Positions 45,405-53,891 of a stretch of DNA of 64,000 nt are shown piece after piece. Numbering within the stretch: position 1 is the first letter of the stretch; every line of letters starts with the position of its first letter. The stretch is from positions 806,001 to 870,000 of the forward strand of contig NZ_CP060007.1 in the NCBI RefSeq assembly GCF_014168535.1. The letters run 5' to 3'. Under the pieces are notes generated by a model. It saw only the letters and a program-made list of their open reading frames with translations, was not told the origin of the DNA and did not search any database. Position numbers and translations under genes: made by a program. Origin of the DNA: Lacibacter sediminis (GTDB taxonomy: Bacteria > Bacteroidota > Bacteroidia > Chitinophagales > Chitinophagaceae).

Positions 45405-45440
45405 GGTTAGCAACAGTGTTTGTCAGGCCAGCAACATATA
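45405..45440. repeat. Degenerate intergenic repeat unit D
   Basis: Only the first block GGTTAGCAAC (45405-45414) is preserved. A second, weaker CCAGCAAC word follows near 45428. It lies 17 bp past the stop of the T9SS gene on the reverse strand. Confidence 0.5.
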
Positions 45441-45456
45441 GTCTATACCGGAACCG

Positions 45457-46689
45457 TTATTGTTTAATGAATGTTGAAGCACTGCTGTTTGTACCGTTAT
45501 TTACTTTCAGTATATAATTGCCGGTATGTAGTTGTTGAACATTTAATTGTTGTACCTGTGCAGCCTGTTTGTTTTGATAACGCTGCACCAGAATTCCTGT
45601 GCTGTTATAAATTTCATACGTGACCATTTTCTCCTGCCAGTCATTCGGAATCATTACACGCACTTCGTTCGTTGCAGGATTCGGGAAAGTGCTGATCTGC
45701 AGGTTATGTTCTTCTGTTAAACGCACCATTCTTGTTTCAGAGTAAGATGACTTGCCATCTACATCAACCATTTTCAATCGATAGTAAATTGTTTTGTCGG
45801 TGCTGTTCTGCAGGTTGTCTTTGTAGTTGAAATTATTTTCAGAAGATGTTGTTTCAGGAGCAAATACAATAGCAGCTTCTTTAAAATTTCTTGTATCAAC
45901 ACTTTTCTCGATTACGAAATGACTGAAGTTGTAATGGTTGGTTGTTGACCAGCTTAATACTGCATTCTTTTCTTTGAGATTAGCCTGGAAGCTAAGTAGT
46001 GAAACAGGCAATGTAGAAGGGAGGGTGAAGTTGTTGAAATATAAGCTGTATTGCCTTGATGCATGTGAACCTGTTTCTGAGTCTACTCCAAATTTTACTT
46101 CAAACGTAGAAATGTTTATCCCGGCAACCTGGAACATGACCTCCGTTGCACTTGTACTGATACCGCCAATTTCAACACCGGCAGTATTGTGCGCAATTAC
46201 CTGGTTTATGTTGTTTTGAAGCGCAATATGCGGTGTTGCATTCATGAGCGCAGATACGCCATTGTTCATATTTAATTCCGCAAATTCCTTCAGTTGATTG
46301 CTGCCATCAATATCAAGAATCATGGCATTCATTGTAGGAAATAGAAATGGCTGACCCGTCAGGGAATGTACAAACTGGAAGGTGAATGTTACATAAGACT
46401 CATCCATACCGCCCGATTTGATAAGTGGCTGAAAACCGCCGTCGTACCCGAATCCGTTTTCATCCATGTGCAGTATTGTACTGCCATTTTCAATTTGGCT
46501 GATCGTAACAAATGCATTTACAAATGGCGCTACGTTGTCGTAACGGTAAACAGCACCTTGCTGTAAGTCAGTTCCGCTTACGAGCTGGGGATTATTAAAA
46601 TAAATTTGAGAAAAACCTGCTTGAGAGTTTAAAAGCAGGACAAGGACAAGCACAAAGGCTCTTTTTACTGTTGGGTAGAGGTACGTCAT
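45457..46689 (-). CDS. Secreted protein with type IX secretion (T9SS type A) sorting domain
   Basis: This 410-aa protein has a signal peptide (VKRAFVLVLVLLLNSQAGFSQ). A unique N-terminal beta domain covers about 29-230. The common Bacteroidota module LPVSLLSFQANLKEKNAVLSW follows, then NFSHFVIEKS, which has fibronectin-like character. The C-terminal sorting domain is at about 335-410 (ISTFPNPATNEVRV ... TGNYILKVNNG). This domain sends the protein through the type IX secretion system to the cell surface or medium. The function of the N-terminal domain is unknown. Downstream on its strand lies the repeat array. Confidence 0.88.
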   Translation of the reverse strand: MTYLYPTVKRAFVLVLVLLLNSQAGFSQIYFNNPQLVSGTDLQQGAVYRYDNVAPFVNAFVTISQIENGSTILHMDENGFGYDGGFQPLIKSGGMDESYVTFTFQFVHSLTGQPFLFPTMNAMILDIDGSNQLKEFAELNMNNGVSALMNATPHIALQNNINQVIAHNTAGVEIGGISTSATEVMFQVAGINISTFEVKFGVDSETGSHASRQYSLYFNNFTLPSTLPVSLLSFQANLKEKNAVLSWSTTNHYNFSHFVIEKSVDTRNFKEAAIVFAPETTSSENNFNYKDNLQNSTDKTIYYRLKMVDVDGKSSYSETRMVRLTEEHNLQISTFPNPATNEVRVMIPNDWQEKMVTYEIYNSTGILVQRYQNKQAAQVQQLNVQQLHTGNYILKVNNGTNSSASTFIKQ

Positions 46690-47155
46690 TGTTGTTCTTT
46701 TTATAGGGTCGGGATCTGTACGGGCTAAAGAATCTTACTATTCGTCTGTCGGTAAACTATCAATTCGTCTAAGGGTATCTTCTTATCTGGAACAAAGTTG
46801 CACCGAGTTTTCAACATACGCAATAGTAGAACTACGAAGTAGTTTTCGCAAAACATCGAAACAGTAAATTTCGCAACAGAAAAACGTTGAAAATCAATAC
46901 TTCTTTCAAGAAAAATAAATTCAAAAAAACCAGAATAAATGATAAAACGGCTAAAAACAGACTCAATTCGATCTCAAAAAGCCGGGACAAGTGGCAAATT
47001 CACGTCGTAAAAACAAGAAATAGGAGGTAATTCTGCTGTTGAGTTTACAGGGAAAACAGTAAAAATTCCAATCACTTTTCAAAGGTGATAGAGCATTTTT
47101 CAGATGGCATACGAATAAACAAGTTTTGCAGAAGAGGCTTAGATGAAACAAAAAA
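46690..47155. other. Gene-free AT-rich spacer
   Basis: I see no supported gene, RNA or repeat between the T9SS gene and the tRNA-Glu terminator. The sequence is strongly A-rich from about 46860 to 47150. It presumably holds the T9SS gene's promoter near 46700-46760, which I could not pin down. Confidence 0.4.
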
Positions 47156-47172
47156 CCCCGCTAAAAGCGGGG
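47156..47172 (-). terminator. Terminator of tRNA-Glu
   Basis: A 7-bp stem CCCCGCT/AGCGGGG with an AAA loop is followed on the reverse strand by a T-run. It begins 5 bp past the tRNA 3' end, so the tRNA is a single-gene unit. Confidence 0.88.
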
Positions 47173-47176
47173 CTTG

Positions 47177-47248
47177 TACCACGTACGGGATTCGAACCCG
47201 TGATTCCTCCGTGAAAGGGAGGCGTCTTAACCCCTTGACCAACGCGGC
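47177..47248 (-). tRNA. tRNA-Glu (anticodon UUC)
   Basis: A 72-nt cloverleaf has acceptor arm GCCGCGT/ACGTGGT with two G-U pairs, anticodon loop CTTTCAC (anticodon TTC) and T arm ACGGG-TTCGAAT-CCCGT. CCA is not encoded. It is a single gene with its own terminator. Confidence 0.95.
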
Positions 47249-47435
47249 ATTTATTTTTGGGAGTGCAAAGATAGGTTTGGGCATATTACCTCCCAAACAA
47301 TTTTCAGAAATTTATTCAAAACAAGGATACAAATCAGTAAAATGAGTCCGGCACCTTTCAATCAGCCTGTATTTTCATGATAAGAATTATCTGTTCACGA
47401 GGCAAAAACTAACAGGCTTTAATGGTTAATCTCAT

Positions 47436-47443
47436 TAACTTCG
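47436..47443 (+). promoter_or_regulatory. gap -7-like element (TAACTTCG)
   Basis: TAACTTCG lies 33 bp before the gap ATG. The same octamer lies upstream of pgk (49341), suggesting a shared promoter type for these two glycolytic genes. Confidence 0.45.
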
Positions 47444-47476
47444 CAGCGCATTTTTAACTACTAAATTATATTTCTC

Positions 47477-48487
47477 ATGAGCACAGTAAAAGTTGCGATT
47501 AATGGTTTTGGACGTATCGGCAGGTTGGTTTATCGTCAAATTTCTAAAATGGAAGGGATTGATGTGGTGGCGATCAATGATCTTACTTCTCCAAAAGTGT
47601 TGGGTCACTTATTAAAGTATGATACAGCACAGGGTCGTTTTGATGCGGAAGTGAAGAGTACCGATAATTCGATCATTGTTAATGGCGACGAGATCAAAAT
47701 CTATGCTCAAAAAGATCCTGCACAAATTCCATGGGGAACACACCAGGTAGATGTGGTGCTGGAGTGTACCGGTTTCTTTGCAGATAAAGCAAAAGCTGAA
47801 GGTCACATTGCTGCCGGTGCCAAGAAAGTGGTGATCAGTGCACCTGCAACAGGCGATCTGAAAACAATTGTATTTAATGTTAACCATAATATTCTTGACG
47901 GAAGCGAAACAGTGATCAGCTGCGCAAGCTGTACAACAAACTGTCTGGCTCCAATGGCACAGGTGCTTGAAGAGAAGTACGGTATTGTGAACGGTTTAAT
48001 GACAACTGTACACGCTTACACAAACGATCAGAACACACAGGATGCTCCTCATCCAAAAGGTGATCTGCGTCGTGCACGTGCAGCAGCACAAAACATTGTG
48101 CCTAACAGCACAGGTGCTGCAAAAGCAATTGGCCTGGTATTGCCAAGCTTAAAAGGCAAATTGGATGGTAGTGCTCAACGTGTACCAACGCTTACCGGTT
48201 CATTAACTGAAGTAACTGCGTTGTTGGGTAAGAAAGTAACTGTTGAAGAAGTGAATGCAGCCATGAAAGCAGCTTCAAACGAAAGCTTTGGTTATACGGA
48301 AGATGAAATTGTAAGCAGCGATATCATTGGTACAAGCTTCGGTTCTTTGTTTGATGCAACACAAACTAAAGTGCAGAATGTTGGTGACACACAATTGGTG
48401 CGTGTGGTTAGCTGGTACGATAACGAAATGAGTTATGTAAGCCAGTTGGTACGTACACTTCACTATTTTGCTAAACTTATCAAGTAA
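47477..48487 (+). CDS. gap: Glyceraldehyde-3-phosphate dehydrogenase, type I
   Basis: This 336-aa glycolytic enzyme forms 1,3-bisphosphoglycerate. The NAD-binding start [16 protein letters not shown] and the catalytic cysteine in [14 protein letters not shown] (about residue 154) are intact. [14 protein letters not shown] and the C-terminal [16 protein letters not shown] fit the family. pgk follows about 0.9 kb downstream with a lipoprotein gene between them, so the two consecutive glycolytic steps are encoded nearly side by side. Confidence 0.97.
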   Translation: MSTVKVAINGFGRIGRLVYRQISKMEGIDVVAINDLTSPKVLGHLLKYDTAQGRFDAEVKSTDNSIIVNGDEIKIYAQKDPAQIPWGTHQVDVVLECTGFFADKAKAEGHIAAGAKKVVISAPATGDLKTIVFNVNHNILDGSETVISCASCTTNCLAPMAQVLEEKYGIVNGLMTTVHAYTNDQNTQDAPHPKGDLRRARAAAQNIVPNSTGAAKAIGLVLPSLKGKLDGSAQRVPTLTGSLTEVTALLGKKVTVEEVNAAMKAASNESFGYTEDEIVSSDIIGTSFGSLFDATQTKVQNVGDTQLVRVVSWYDNEMSYVSQLVRTLHYFAKLIK

Positions 48488-48494
48488 GATTTTT

Positions 48495-49307
48495 GTGAAT
48501 ACAAAACTGTTAAAGGGATATTTCGTTTGGAGTATCCCTTTTTTATTCCTTGCCTGCAACAGCGGCCCCGGCACTGCAAAGTTGCTGCCTCCTGATCCTA
48601 AGAACAGCGAGTGGTATGTGCAAAAAGAAAAAGATGAAGATGACAGTGACAACAAACTTGGTTTGTATGCACTTCGTTTTTATCCCGATGGTAACTACAC
48701 ACTTTGTGCTGATCTGTTGTTTGAACAGGGTAAGTGGGCATTTGATGCGCAGAAAAAATTATTGGTACTTGATCCTGAAAAAGGCGATACCACAATTAAA
48801 GAACGATACCTCATTGATCAATCGCAACCAAAAGGGAAAGCGCAATTCAGTTTTTACAGTGCATACCCGATTGATAAAGCCAATCCTGATGAATTGGTAA
48901 AAGTGTTGGCGGTAACAAACAGTTCAACAAACGATCCGTTCAAAAAGGATATGCATGGCTGGCGGAACAGGCCAACTCAGCAGGAGAATGATGTACAGTT
49001 AAAACAACGTGTTGTTGCCTACCTGCAATTTCTGCTGGCATTTTATCAGCATGCAAAAGATAATAACCTGGAAAATCCGGGAGGCACCTGGTATCCGCAG
49101 CCCATTAAGTTTTACAGCAACAAAGTGAGTATGGCTTATGAAAATGAGCTGGGCGATTGGTACACTTGTTTTTTCAGCAAGGAAGATGCAGTAAAAGGTT
49201 ATCAACTCATCAGCGGTGCATTGATGAAAGCAAAGATCGAAGGAGAAGATGATGTGAGCCGTAACATTCACTGCGTTGAACAACTATTGGTAGCAGTGCA
49301 TAAATAA
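48495..49307 (+). CDS. Predicted lipoprotein of unknown function between gap and pgk
   Basis: The protein (270 aa from the GTG at 48495) has the lipoprotein signal LLKGYFVWSIPFLFLAC, with the lipobox cysteine at about residue 21. The body is a beta-rich domain (LGLYALRFYPDGNYTLCADLLFEQGKW) followed by a helical half (VAYLQFLLAFYQHAKDNN ... WYTCFFSKEDAV). I know no family. A frame from the TTG at 48468 would overlap gap and put extra residues before the signal, so I reject it. It begins 7 bp after gap and is likely co-transcribed with it. Confidence 0.75.
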   Translation: MNTKLLKGYFVWSIPFLFLACNSGPGTAKLLPPDPKNSEWYVQKEKDEDDSDNKLGLYALRFYPDGNYTLCADLLFEQGKWAFDAQKKLLVLDPEKGDTTIKERYLIDQSQPKGKAQFSFYSAYPIDKANPDELVKVLAVTNSSTNDPFKKDMHGWRNRPTQQENDVQLKQRVVAYLQFLLAFYQHAKDNNLENPGGTWYPQPIKFYSNKVSMAYENELGDWYTCFFSKEDAVKGYQLISGALMKAKIEGEDDVSRNIHCVEQLLVAVHK

Positions 49308-49340
49308 TCATGAACTGAATTATTTTTCTGCAGCAGACTG

Positions 49341-49348
49341 TAACTTCG
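49341..49348 (+). promoter_or_regulatory. pgk -7-like element (TAACTTCG)
   Basis: TAACTTCG, identical to the gap element, lies 36 bp before the pgk ATG. Confidence 0.45.
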
Positions 49349-49384
49349 TTTTACACTTAAACTATTGAACAAAACCATAGCATT

Positions 49385-50587
49385 ATGAGCAAATTTTCAA
49401 ACCATAATTTCAGCAATCAGAAAGCATTGATCCGTGTTGATTTCAATGTGCCGCTTGATAAACAAACACAGGCAATTACTGATGATACAAGGATGACAGC
49501 AGCTATCCCAACCATCAAAAAAATACTGAACGATGGCGGTAGTGTTATTCTCATGAGTCATCTCGGTCGTCCAAAAGATGGTCCTGAAGAAAAATCATCA
49601 CTCAAACATCTCATTCCACACCTTGCAGAATTATTGGGTGGCAACACAACTGTTTTATTTGCCAATGATTGCATTGGTGAACAGGCATACCTCACTGCAG
49701 GTATGATGAAGCCGGGTGAAGTATTGTTACTGGAGAATCTCCGTTTTTATAAAGAAGAAGAAAAAGGTGATGCAGCTTTTGCAGAAAAACTCAGCAAACT
49801 GGGTGATGTGTATGTGAATGATGCATTTGGTACTGCTCACCGTGCTCATGCTTCAACGGCGGTAATTGCACAATTCTTTCCATCCGAAAAAAGAATGTTT
49901 GGTTTATTGATGGAAGGCGAAGTGGCAGCAGGAGAAAAAGTGTTATTACAAGCCGAGAAACCTTTCACAGCAATTATTGGTGGCGCCAAGGTGAGCGACA
50001 AAATTCTCATTATCGAAAACTTACTGGAACGTGCAACCGATATTATCATCGGCGGTGGTATGGCCTATACGTTTATGAAAGCAATGGGAGGAACAATTGG
50101 CAATTCATTGTGCGAGGAAGACAGACTGGATACTGCAAAAGAAATTCTTGAAAAAGCTGAAGTAAAAGGAGTTTCTATTCACCTGCCAAGCGATTCAGTG
50201 ATTGCCGACAAGTTTGCAGCCGATGCAAATACTTCAACAGCTCCAAGCAATCACATCCCCAATGGCTGGATGGGTTTGGATATCGGTGTAAACGCCTGTG
50301 AGCAATTCAGAAATGTATTGCTGCATTCAAAAACCATTTTATGGAATGGCCCGATGGGTGTGTTTGAAATGGAAAAATTTCAACACGGAACCAAAACTGT
50401 TGCACAGGCTGTAGCTGATGCAACAGGAAAAGGTGCTTTCTCTTTAGTAGGTGGCGGCGACAGTGTTGCGGCGGTAAATGACTTTGGGTTTACTGATAAG
50501 GTGAGCTATATCTCTACCGGTGGTGGTGCCATGCTTGAGTTTTTTGAAGGAAAAACATTGCCAGGCATAGCTGCAATCAAAGAATAA
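49385..50587 (+). CDS. pgk: Phosphoglycerate kinase
   Basis: This 400-aa enzyme makes ATP and 3-phosphoglycerate. It has RVDFNVPLD at the start, [33 protein letters not shown], the hinge region [12 protein letters not shown], and the C-terminal nucleotide motif [12 protein letters not shown] followed by [10 protein letters not shown]. The length is normal and both domains are complete. It ends at a strong hairpin terminator. Confidence 0.97.
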   Translation: MSKFSNHNFSNQKALIRVDFNVPLDKQTQAITDDTRMTAAIPTIKKILNDGGSVILMSHLGRPKDGPEEKSSLKHLIPHLAELLGGNTTVLFANDCIGEQAYLTAGMMKPGEVLLLENLRFYKEEEKGDAAFAEKLSKLGDVYVNDAFGTAHRAHASTAVIAQFFPSEKRMFGLLMEGEVAAGEKVLLQAEKPFTAIIGGAKVSDKILIIENLLERATDIIIGGGMAYTFMKAMGGTIGNSLCEEDRLDTAKEILEKAEVKGVSIHLPSDSVIADKFAADANTSTAPSNHIPNGWMGLDIGVNACEQFRNVLLHSKTILWNGPMGVFEMEKFQHGTKTVAQAVADATGKGAFSLVGGGDSVAAVNDFGFTDKVSYISTGGGAMLEFFEGKTLPGIAAIKE

Positions 50588-50614
50588 CGATCTTGACAGA
50601 TACAAAAGAACGTC

Positions 50615-50646
50615 AGGGTGTCAGCTTTTAAAGCTCGGCACCCTTT
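50615..50646 (+). terminator. Terminator of pgk
   Basis: A hairpin has an outer stem AGGGTGTC/GGCACCCT (one G-U pair) and an inner stem AGCTT/AAGCT, followed by TTTGTGTTT. It lies about 28 bp past the pgk stop. Confidence 0.8.
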
Positions 50647-50713
50647 GTGTTTATTAAAATTCATCTTGGCAAGTAAAATGTTTCGTTTAAATTTAATGTG
50701 TATTGCATAGCCT

Positions 50714-50721
50714 TACCTTTA
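50714..50721 (+). promoter_or_regulatory. Probable promoter of the LemA/TPM operon, -7 TACCTTTA
   Basis: TACCTTTA is one base off the consensus. TTTA at 50692-50695 may be the -33 element (18-bp spacing). It lies about 70 bp before the LemA ATG. Confidence 0.4.
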
Positions 50722-50791
50722 AGTTTTACCTGCCGGTTGTAACAAATACAGATATCATCACACTCATCATTAAATAAAAAATAATAAACAC

Positions 50792-51382
50792 ATGAAACCC
50801 GGACGCATCATTACCATTGTTGTAGCTGTTCTTTTAGCCTTTATCCTCTTCAGAGGTTGCAGCGGTTATAATGGCCTGGTAAAGCAGGATGAAGTTGTAA
50901 AAGAAAAATGGAATAACGTACAGAGTGACTATCAGCGTCGTGCTGATCTTATTCCTAATCTTGTAAACACCGTAAAAGGTGAAGCGAACTTCGAGCAACA
51001 AACGCTCATCAACGTTATTGAGGCACGTTCAAAAGCAACAAGTGTAAAAGTAGATCCTTCAAATATTACTCCTGAAAAGCTGGCGGAATTTCAGCAGGCA
51101 CAAAGTGGTGTAAGCAGTGCCCTGAGCCGTTTATTGGCAGTAGTGGAGAATTATCCCAACCTCAAAGCCAATGAAGGTTTCCGAAACCTGCAAACACAAT
51201 TGGAAGGAACGGAAAACAGGATCAAAGTAGCACGTAACGATTTCAACGGTGCTGTGAAAGATTATAACACACAGGTGCGTTCATTCCCGATGAACTTATT
51301 GGCTGGTATGTTTGGCTTTAAACCGAAAGAAGGTTTTGCAGCAGAACCAGGCAGCGATAAAGCTCCTGAAGTAAAATTCTGA
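50792..51382 (+). CDS. LemA family protein
   Basis: This 196-aa membrane-anchored helical protein starts with one N-terminal membrane helix (ITIVVAVLLAFILFRGC). The LemA hallmark YNGLVKQDEVVKEKWNNVQSDYQRRADLIPNLVNTVKG follows, then long helices (SALSRLLAVVENYPNLKANEGF, ENRIKVARNDFNGAVKDYN). The tail PMNLLAGMFGFKPKEGF is typical. The function of LemA is not known. Two TPM-domain genes follow at 10-bp and 6-bp gaps, the usual partners. Confidence 0.94.
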   Translation: MKPGRIITIVVAVLLAFILFRGCSGYNGLVKQDEVVKEKWNNVQSDYQRRADLIPNLVNTVKGEANFEQQTLINVIEARSKATSVKVDPSNITPEKLAEFQQAQSGVSSALSRLLAVVENYPNLKANEGFRNLQTQLEGTENRIKVARNDFNGAVKDYNTQVRSFPMNLLAGMFGFKPKEGFAAEPGSDKAPEVKF

Positions 51383-51392
51383 TAAACAACGA

Positions 51393-51854
51393 ATGGGTAT
51401 TTTTTCCTTCTTCACGAAACAGAAAGACTGGTTTACGCCGGCCGAGCATGAAGCAATTGTAAATGCAATCCGTGCTTCGGAGAAACGTACATCAGGTGAA
51501 ATACGTGTGTTCATCGAAAGCCGTTGCAGCTATGTTGACCCGGTTGATCGTGCTGTTGAAGTTTTCTTTGGATTGAAAATGGAGCAAACGGAAGACCGCA
51601 ACGGTGTGTTGCTTTATATTGCCATGAAAGATCATCAGCTGGCAGTGTTTGGCGATAAAGGAATTCACGAAAAAGTAGGCACCGCATTCTGGAATAATGA
51701 AGTAAGGCAAATGCTTTCATCTTTTGGTAAACAGAATTATGCAGAGGGTATTGTAAAGATCATTACCGACATAGGTGATGCATTGGTTACACATTTTCCT
51801 TACGAAAACGAAGACAGGAACGAATTACCCGATGATATTGTTTTTGGACGATAA
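51393..51854 (+). CDS. Cytoplasmic-type TPM domain protein
   Basis: This 153-aa protein has a TPM (YgcG/DUF477) domain: WFTPAEHEAIVNAIRASEKRTSGEIRVFIE, then RNGVLLYIAMKDHQLAVFGDKGIH. It has no signal peptide and no membrane segment, unlike the next gene. It is the middle gene of the LemA-TPM-TPM operon. TPM domains are implicated in membrane-associated quality control in plants; the bacterial role is unclear. Confidence 0.9.
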   Translation: MGIFSFFTKQKDWFTPAEHEAIVNAIRASEKRTSGEIRVFIESRCSYVDPVDRAVEVFFGLKMEQTEDRNGVLLYIAMKDHQLAVFGDKGIHEKVGTAFWNNEVRQMLSSFGKQNYAEGIVKIITDIGDALVTHFPYENEDRNELPDDIVFGR

Positions 51855-51860
51855 CCCATT

Positions 51861-52670
51861 ATGAGATCAATTCAGTTAACCATACTTTCTTTTCTATTCC
51901 TTCTGCTGGGCCTTGCTGCTCATGCACAGGGAATTGAAAAGTATATTCCACCTGTTCCCAACCCGGCAAGGTTGGTGAATGATTACCTCGATAAACTTAC
52001 CCCTGAACAGGAAGAAGCGCTTGAACGCAAACTTGTTGCTTACGACGACAGTACATCAAACCAGATCGTTATTGTAACCATTGGCGATATTGGTGATTAT
52101 GATATTGGTGATTTTGCGGTTGCTCTTGGCCGTAAGTGGGGCGTGGGTGGTAAAGAGTTTAATAATGGATTGATCATTGTAGTGCTGGAAGATAAAGAGC
52201 GGGGTAAACGAAAAGTGTGGATCGCTACAGGTTACGGTCTTGAAGGCGCTATTCCTGATATTACCACTAAGAAGATCATTGAAGCTGATATTGTTCCAAA
52301 CTTTAAAGCCAATGATATTTATCGTGGACTCGATGAAGGTACCAGCGACCTGATGCGTGCAGCAGCAGGAGAATACAAAGCACCGGCCGGTTACAGTGAC
52401 CGCAAAAAAGGCAAAGGTGGCGGCAGTATTCCCGTGGCAATGATCATTTTTATCGTGATCATGATCATTATTTCCAACATCAATAAAAGAGGTGGCGGTG
52501 GCATGATGAGCCGCAGAGGTTATCGCAGGTGGGATAATAGCGTGCCACCTATCTGGTTCCCCGGTGGTGGCGGAGGCGGCTGGGGCGGCGGAGGCAGTAG
52601 CGGAGGTGGAGGGTTTGGTGGTTTTGGAGGAGGTAGTTTTGGTGGTGGTGGAGCAGGAGGTGATTGGTAA
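51861..52670 (+). CDS. Secreted/membrane TPM domain protein with Gly-rich tail (YgcG-like)
   Basis: This 269-aa protein has a signal peptide (about 1-22, ending AHAQG). The TPM domain is at about 30-165 (PARLVNDYLDKLTPEQEEALERKL, NNGLIIVVLEDKERGKRKVWIATGYGLEGAI). A membrane helix follows (PVAMIIFIVIMIIISNI), and the C-terminus is about 50 residues of mostly Gly and Ser (GGGGGGWGGGGSSGGGG). This is the standard YgcG architecture. It is the last gene of the operon, with a terminator 13 bp after the stop. Confidence 0.92.
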   Translation: MRSIQLTILSFLFLLLGLAAHAQGIEKYIPPVPNPARLVNDYLDKLTPEQEEALERKLVAYDDSTSNQIVIVTIGDIGDYDIGDFAVALGRKWGVGGKEFNNGLIIVVLEDKERGKRKVWIATGYGLEGAIPDITTKKIIEADIVPNFKANDIYRGLDEGTSDLMRAAAGEYKAPAGYSDRKKGKGGGSIPVAMIIFIVIMIIISNINKRGGGGMMSRRGYRRWDNSVPPIWFPGGGGGGWGGGGSSGGGGFGGFGGGSFGGGGAGGDW

Positions 52671-52682
52671 TAATAATTACAG

Positions 52683-52714
52683 GAAAGGTTCGCTTTTGCG
52701 AACCTTTCTTTTTA
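52683..52714 (+). terminator. Terminator of the LemA/TPM operon
   Basis: An 11-bp stem GAAAGGTTCGC/GCGAACCTTTC with a TTTT loop is followed by T6. It is placed between the convergent TPM and GH16-like genes. Confidence 0.9.
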
Positions 52715-52727
52715 GCAGAGAAATGGT

Positions 52728-53558
52728 TTACTCTTTCATATACCCCAGCACATAATCAACAAGAAATGTTTTAGGATATGCATCTTCATTGGCTGTATGA
52801 AGTTCGGTTGGAACTTCATAAACACCTAACATCAATTGCATGGGATAATCAGGAGCCTGTTTTAATTCACGAATCAGTTGATGATCGATATAGAAACGTG
52901 TACGTCCTTTTTCCCACTCAACAGCGTAGATGTGAAATGTAGTTGCATCAAGCCGGAACTCTTCCTCAAAAAAAGCTTCTTTCAGTTTGGGATCATTGAA
53001 TTGATGAATACCATAACCAATCATTGCTTTATCGGCAAATACATTCCATCCTTTTACTTCAAACACACAGATTTCCGCTGAACGCTCCGGTTCGTCTTCA
53101 TAACCAATCATCCAGAGTGATACCACATTATTGGATGATTGGATCGCTTTTGCCCTGATCTCAACATAGCCATATTGCGGTGTATAAAGTTGAACCGGTT
53201 CCTGTTCTTCTGTCACTACACAGTTTGGGTTAAAGAAACCATGCTGCCCGATACCTGACCCTAACGGGCCTGCATACACGCCTGTTTGAATGGATGAACA
53301 TTTTACTTCTCCGTTGAATTCAGGACACCAGGGTTGTTGATCTTTTGTGATCTGCAGTGCAAGGTTGCTGTCTTTTATAAAGTAATTCGGTGCTGCTTTT
53401 TTTCTTGAACTCCAGTGTGGCAAATAGAAAGGAAACCAGTTCTGCACGTTCAGGTTGTGATCTGTAAAGTGATCTTCAAACACGAGCCTGTATTTCTCAT
53501 TTATAACTTTATTGGCGCTGAAACTGTTCTTCTTTTTACGCATAGATGGATGATGCAT
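52728..53558 (-). CDS. Glycoside hydrolase family 16-like protein with altered catalytic motif
   Basis: This 276-aa beta-jelly-roll protein shows GH16-type order: YRLVFEDHFTDHNLNVQNW, then YGYVEIRAKAIQSSNNVVSLWMIGY, then RSAEICVFEVKG, and the late IYAVEWEKGRTRFYIDHQLI. The catalytic motif of active GH16 enzymes is ExDxxE-like (EIDIxE); here the central Asp is Cys (EICVFE), while both Glu remain. There is no signal peptide, which is unusual for a polysaccharide hydrolase. It may be a non-canonical or non-catalytic member. A second ATG at 53543 is also possible as the start. Confidence 0.82.
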   Translation of the reverse strand: MHHPSMRKKKNSFSANKVINEKYRLVFEDHFTDHNLNVQNWFPFYLPHWSSRKKAAPNYFIKDSNLALQITKDQQPWCPEFNGEVKCSSIQTGVYAGPLGSGIGQHGFFNPNCVVTEEQEPVQLYTPQYGYVEIRAKAIQSSNNVVSLWMIGYEDEPERSAEICVFEVKGWNVFADKAMIGYGIHQFNDPKLKEAFFEEEFRLDATTFHIYAVEWEKGRTRFYIDHQLIRELKQAPDYPMQLMLGVYEVPTELHTANEDAYPKTFLVDYVLGYMKE

Positions 53559-53840
53559 TGTTTCAATTCAAATTACAATCCTTTAAAAAAATGAGCAAGA
53601 CTTCCATGCGTTTATACTTCTGTAGTCTGCAATAACTCTGTCCGCTTTATTTCCCGCATCAATCATTCTTTTCCTTTTTGGCTATGCCATAGCGCCTGTT
53701 TTAACCTGAATAGCTAAATGGCTGTTAGCAGGGGATAATTGTAAAAGTTGTTGAAGTTTTACATAATCGGGTTGACACTTGACTTTAAAAGTAAAAAAGA
53801 ATGTTTGATTGCGAATATTGAAAATATGGTTATAGCAATA
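53559..53840. other. Gene-free spacer between the GH16-like and M1 genes
   Basis: No supported gene is present. A short inverted word GCTATG-C-CATAGC lies near 53682. No consensus promoter was found for the leftward GH16-like gene. Confidence 0.4.
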
Positions 53841-53868
53841 AAAATAGCGGCACAATGGCCGCTATTTT
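53841..53868 (-). terminator. Terminator of the M1 aminopeptidase gene
   Basis: An 11-bp stem AAAATAGCGGC/GCCGCTATTTT with a 6-nt loop lies 23 bp past the M1 stop. A/T-rich flanks sit on both sides. Confidence 0.85.
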
Positions 53869-53891
53869 TTATTATTTGAAGTTGGTGATTT

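Noticed and set aside
45011-45440. CRISPR array or integron attC array as explanation of the repeats
   Set aside because: Unit spacing is irregular (104, 207, 81 bp), there are only three or four units, no cas or integrase gene is near, and the unit ends do not fit the RYYYAAC...GTTRRRY attC pattern.
47072-47296. A 74-residue reverse open frame overlapping tRNA-Glu
   Set aside because: It runs through the tRNA and its terminator, so it is not coding.
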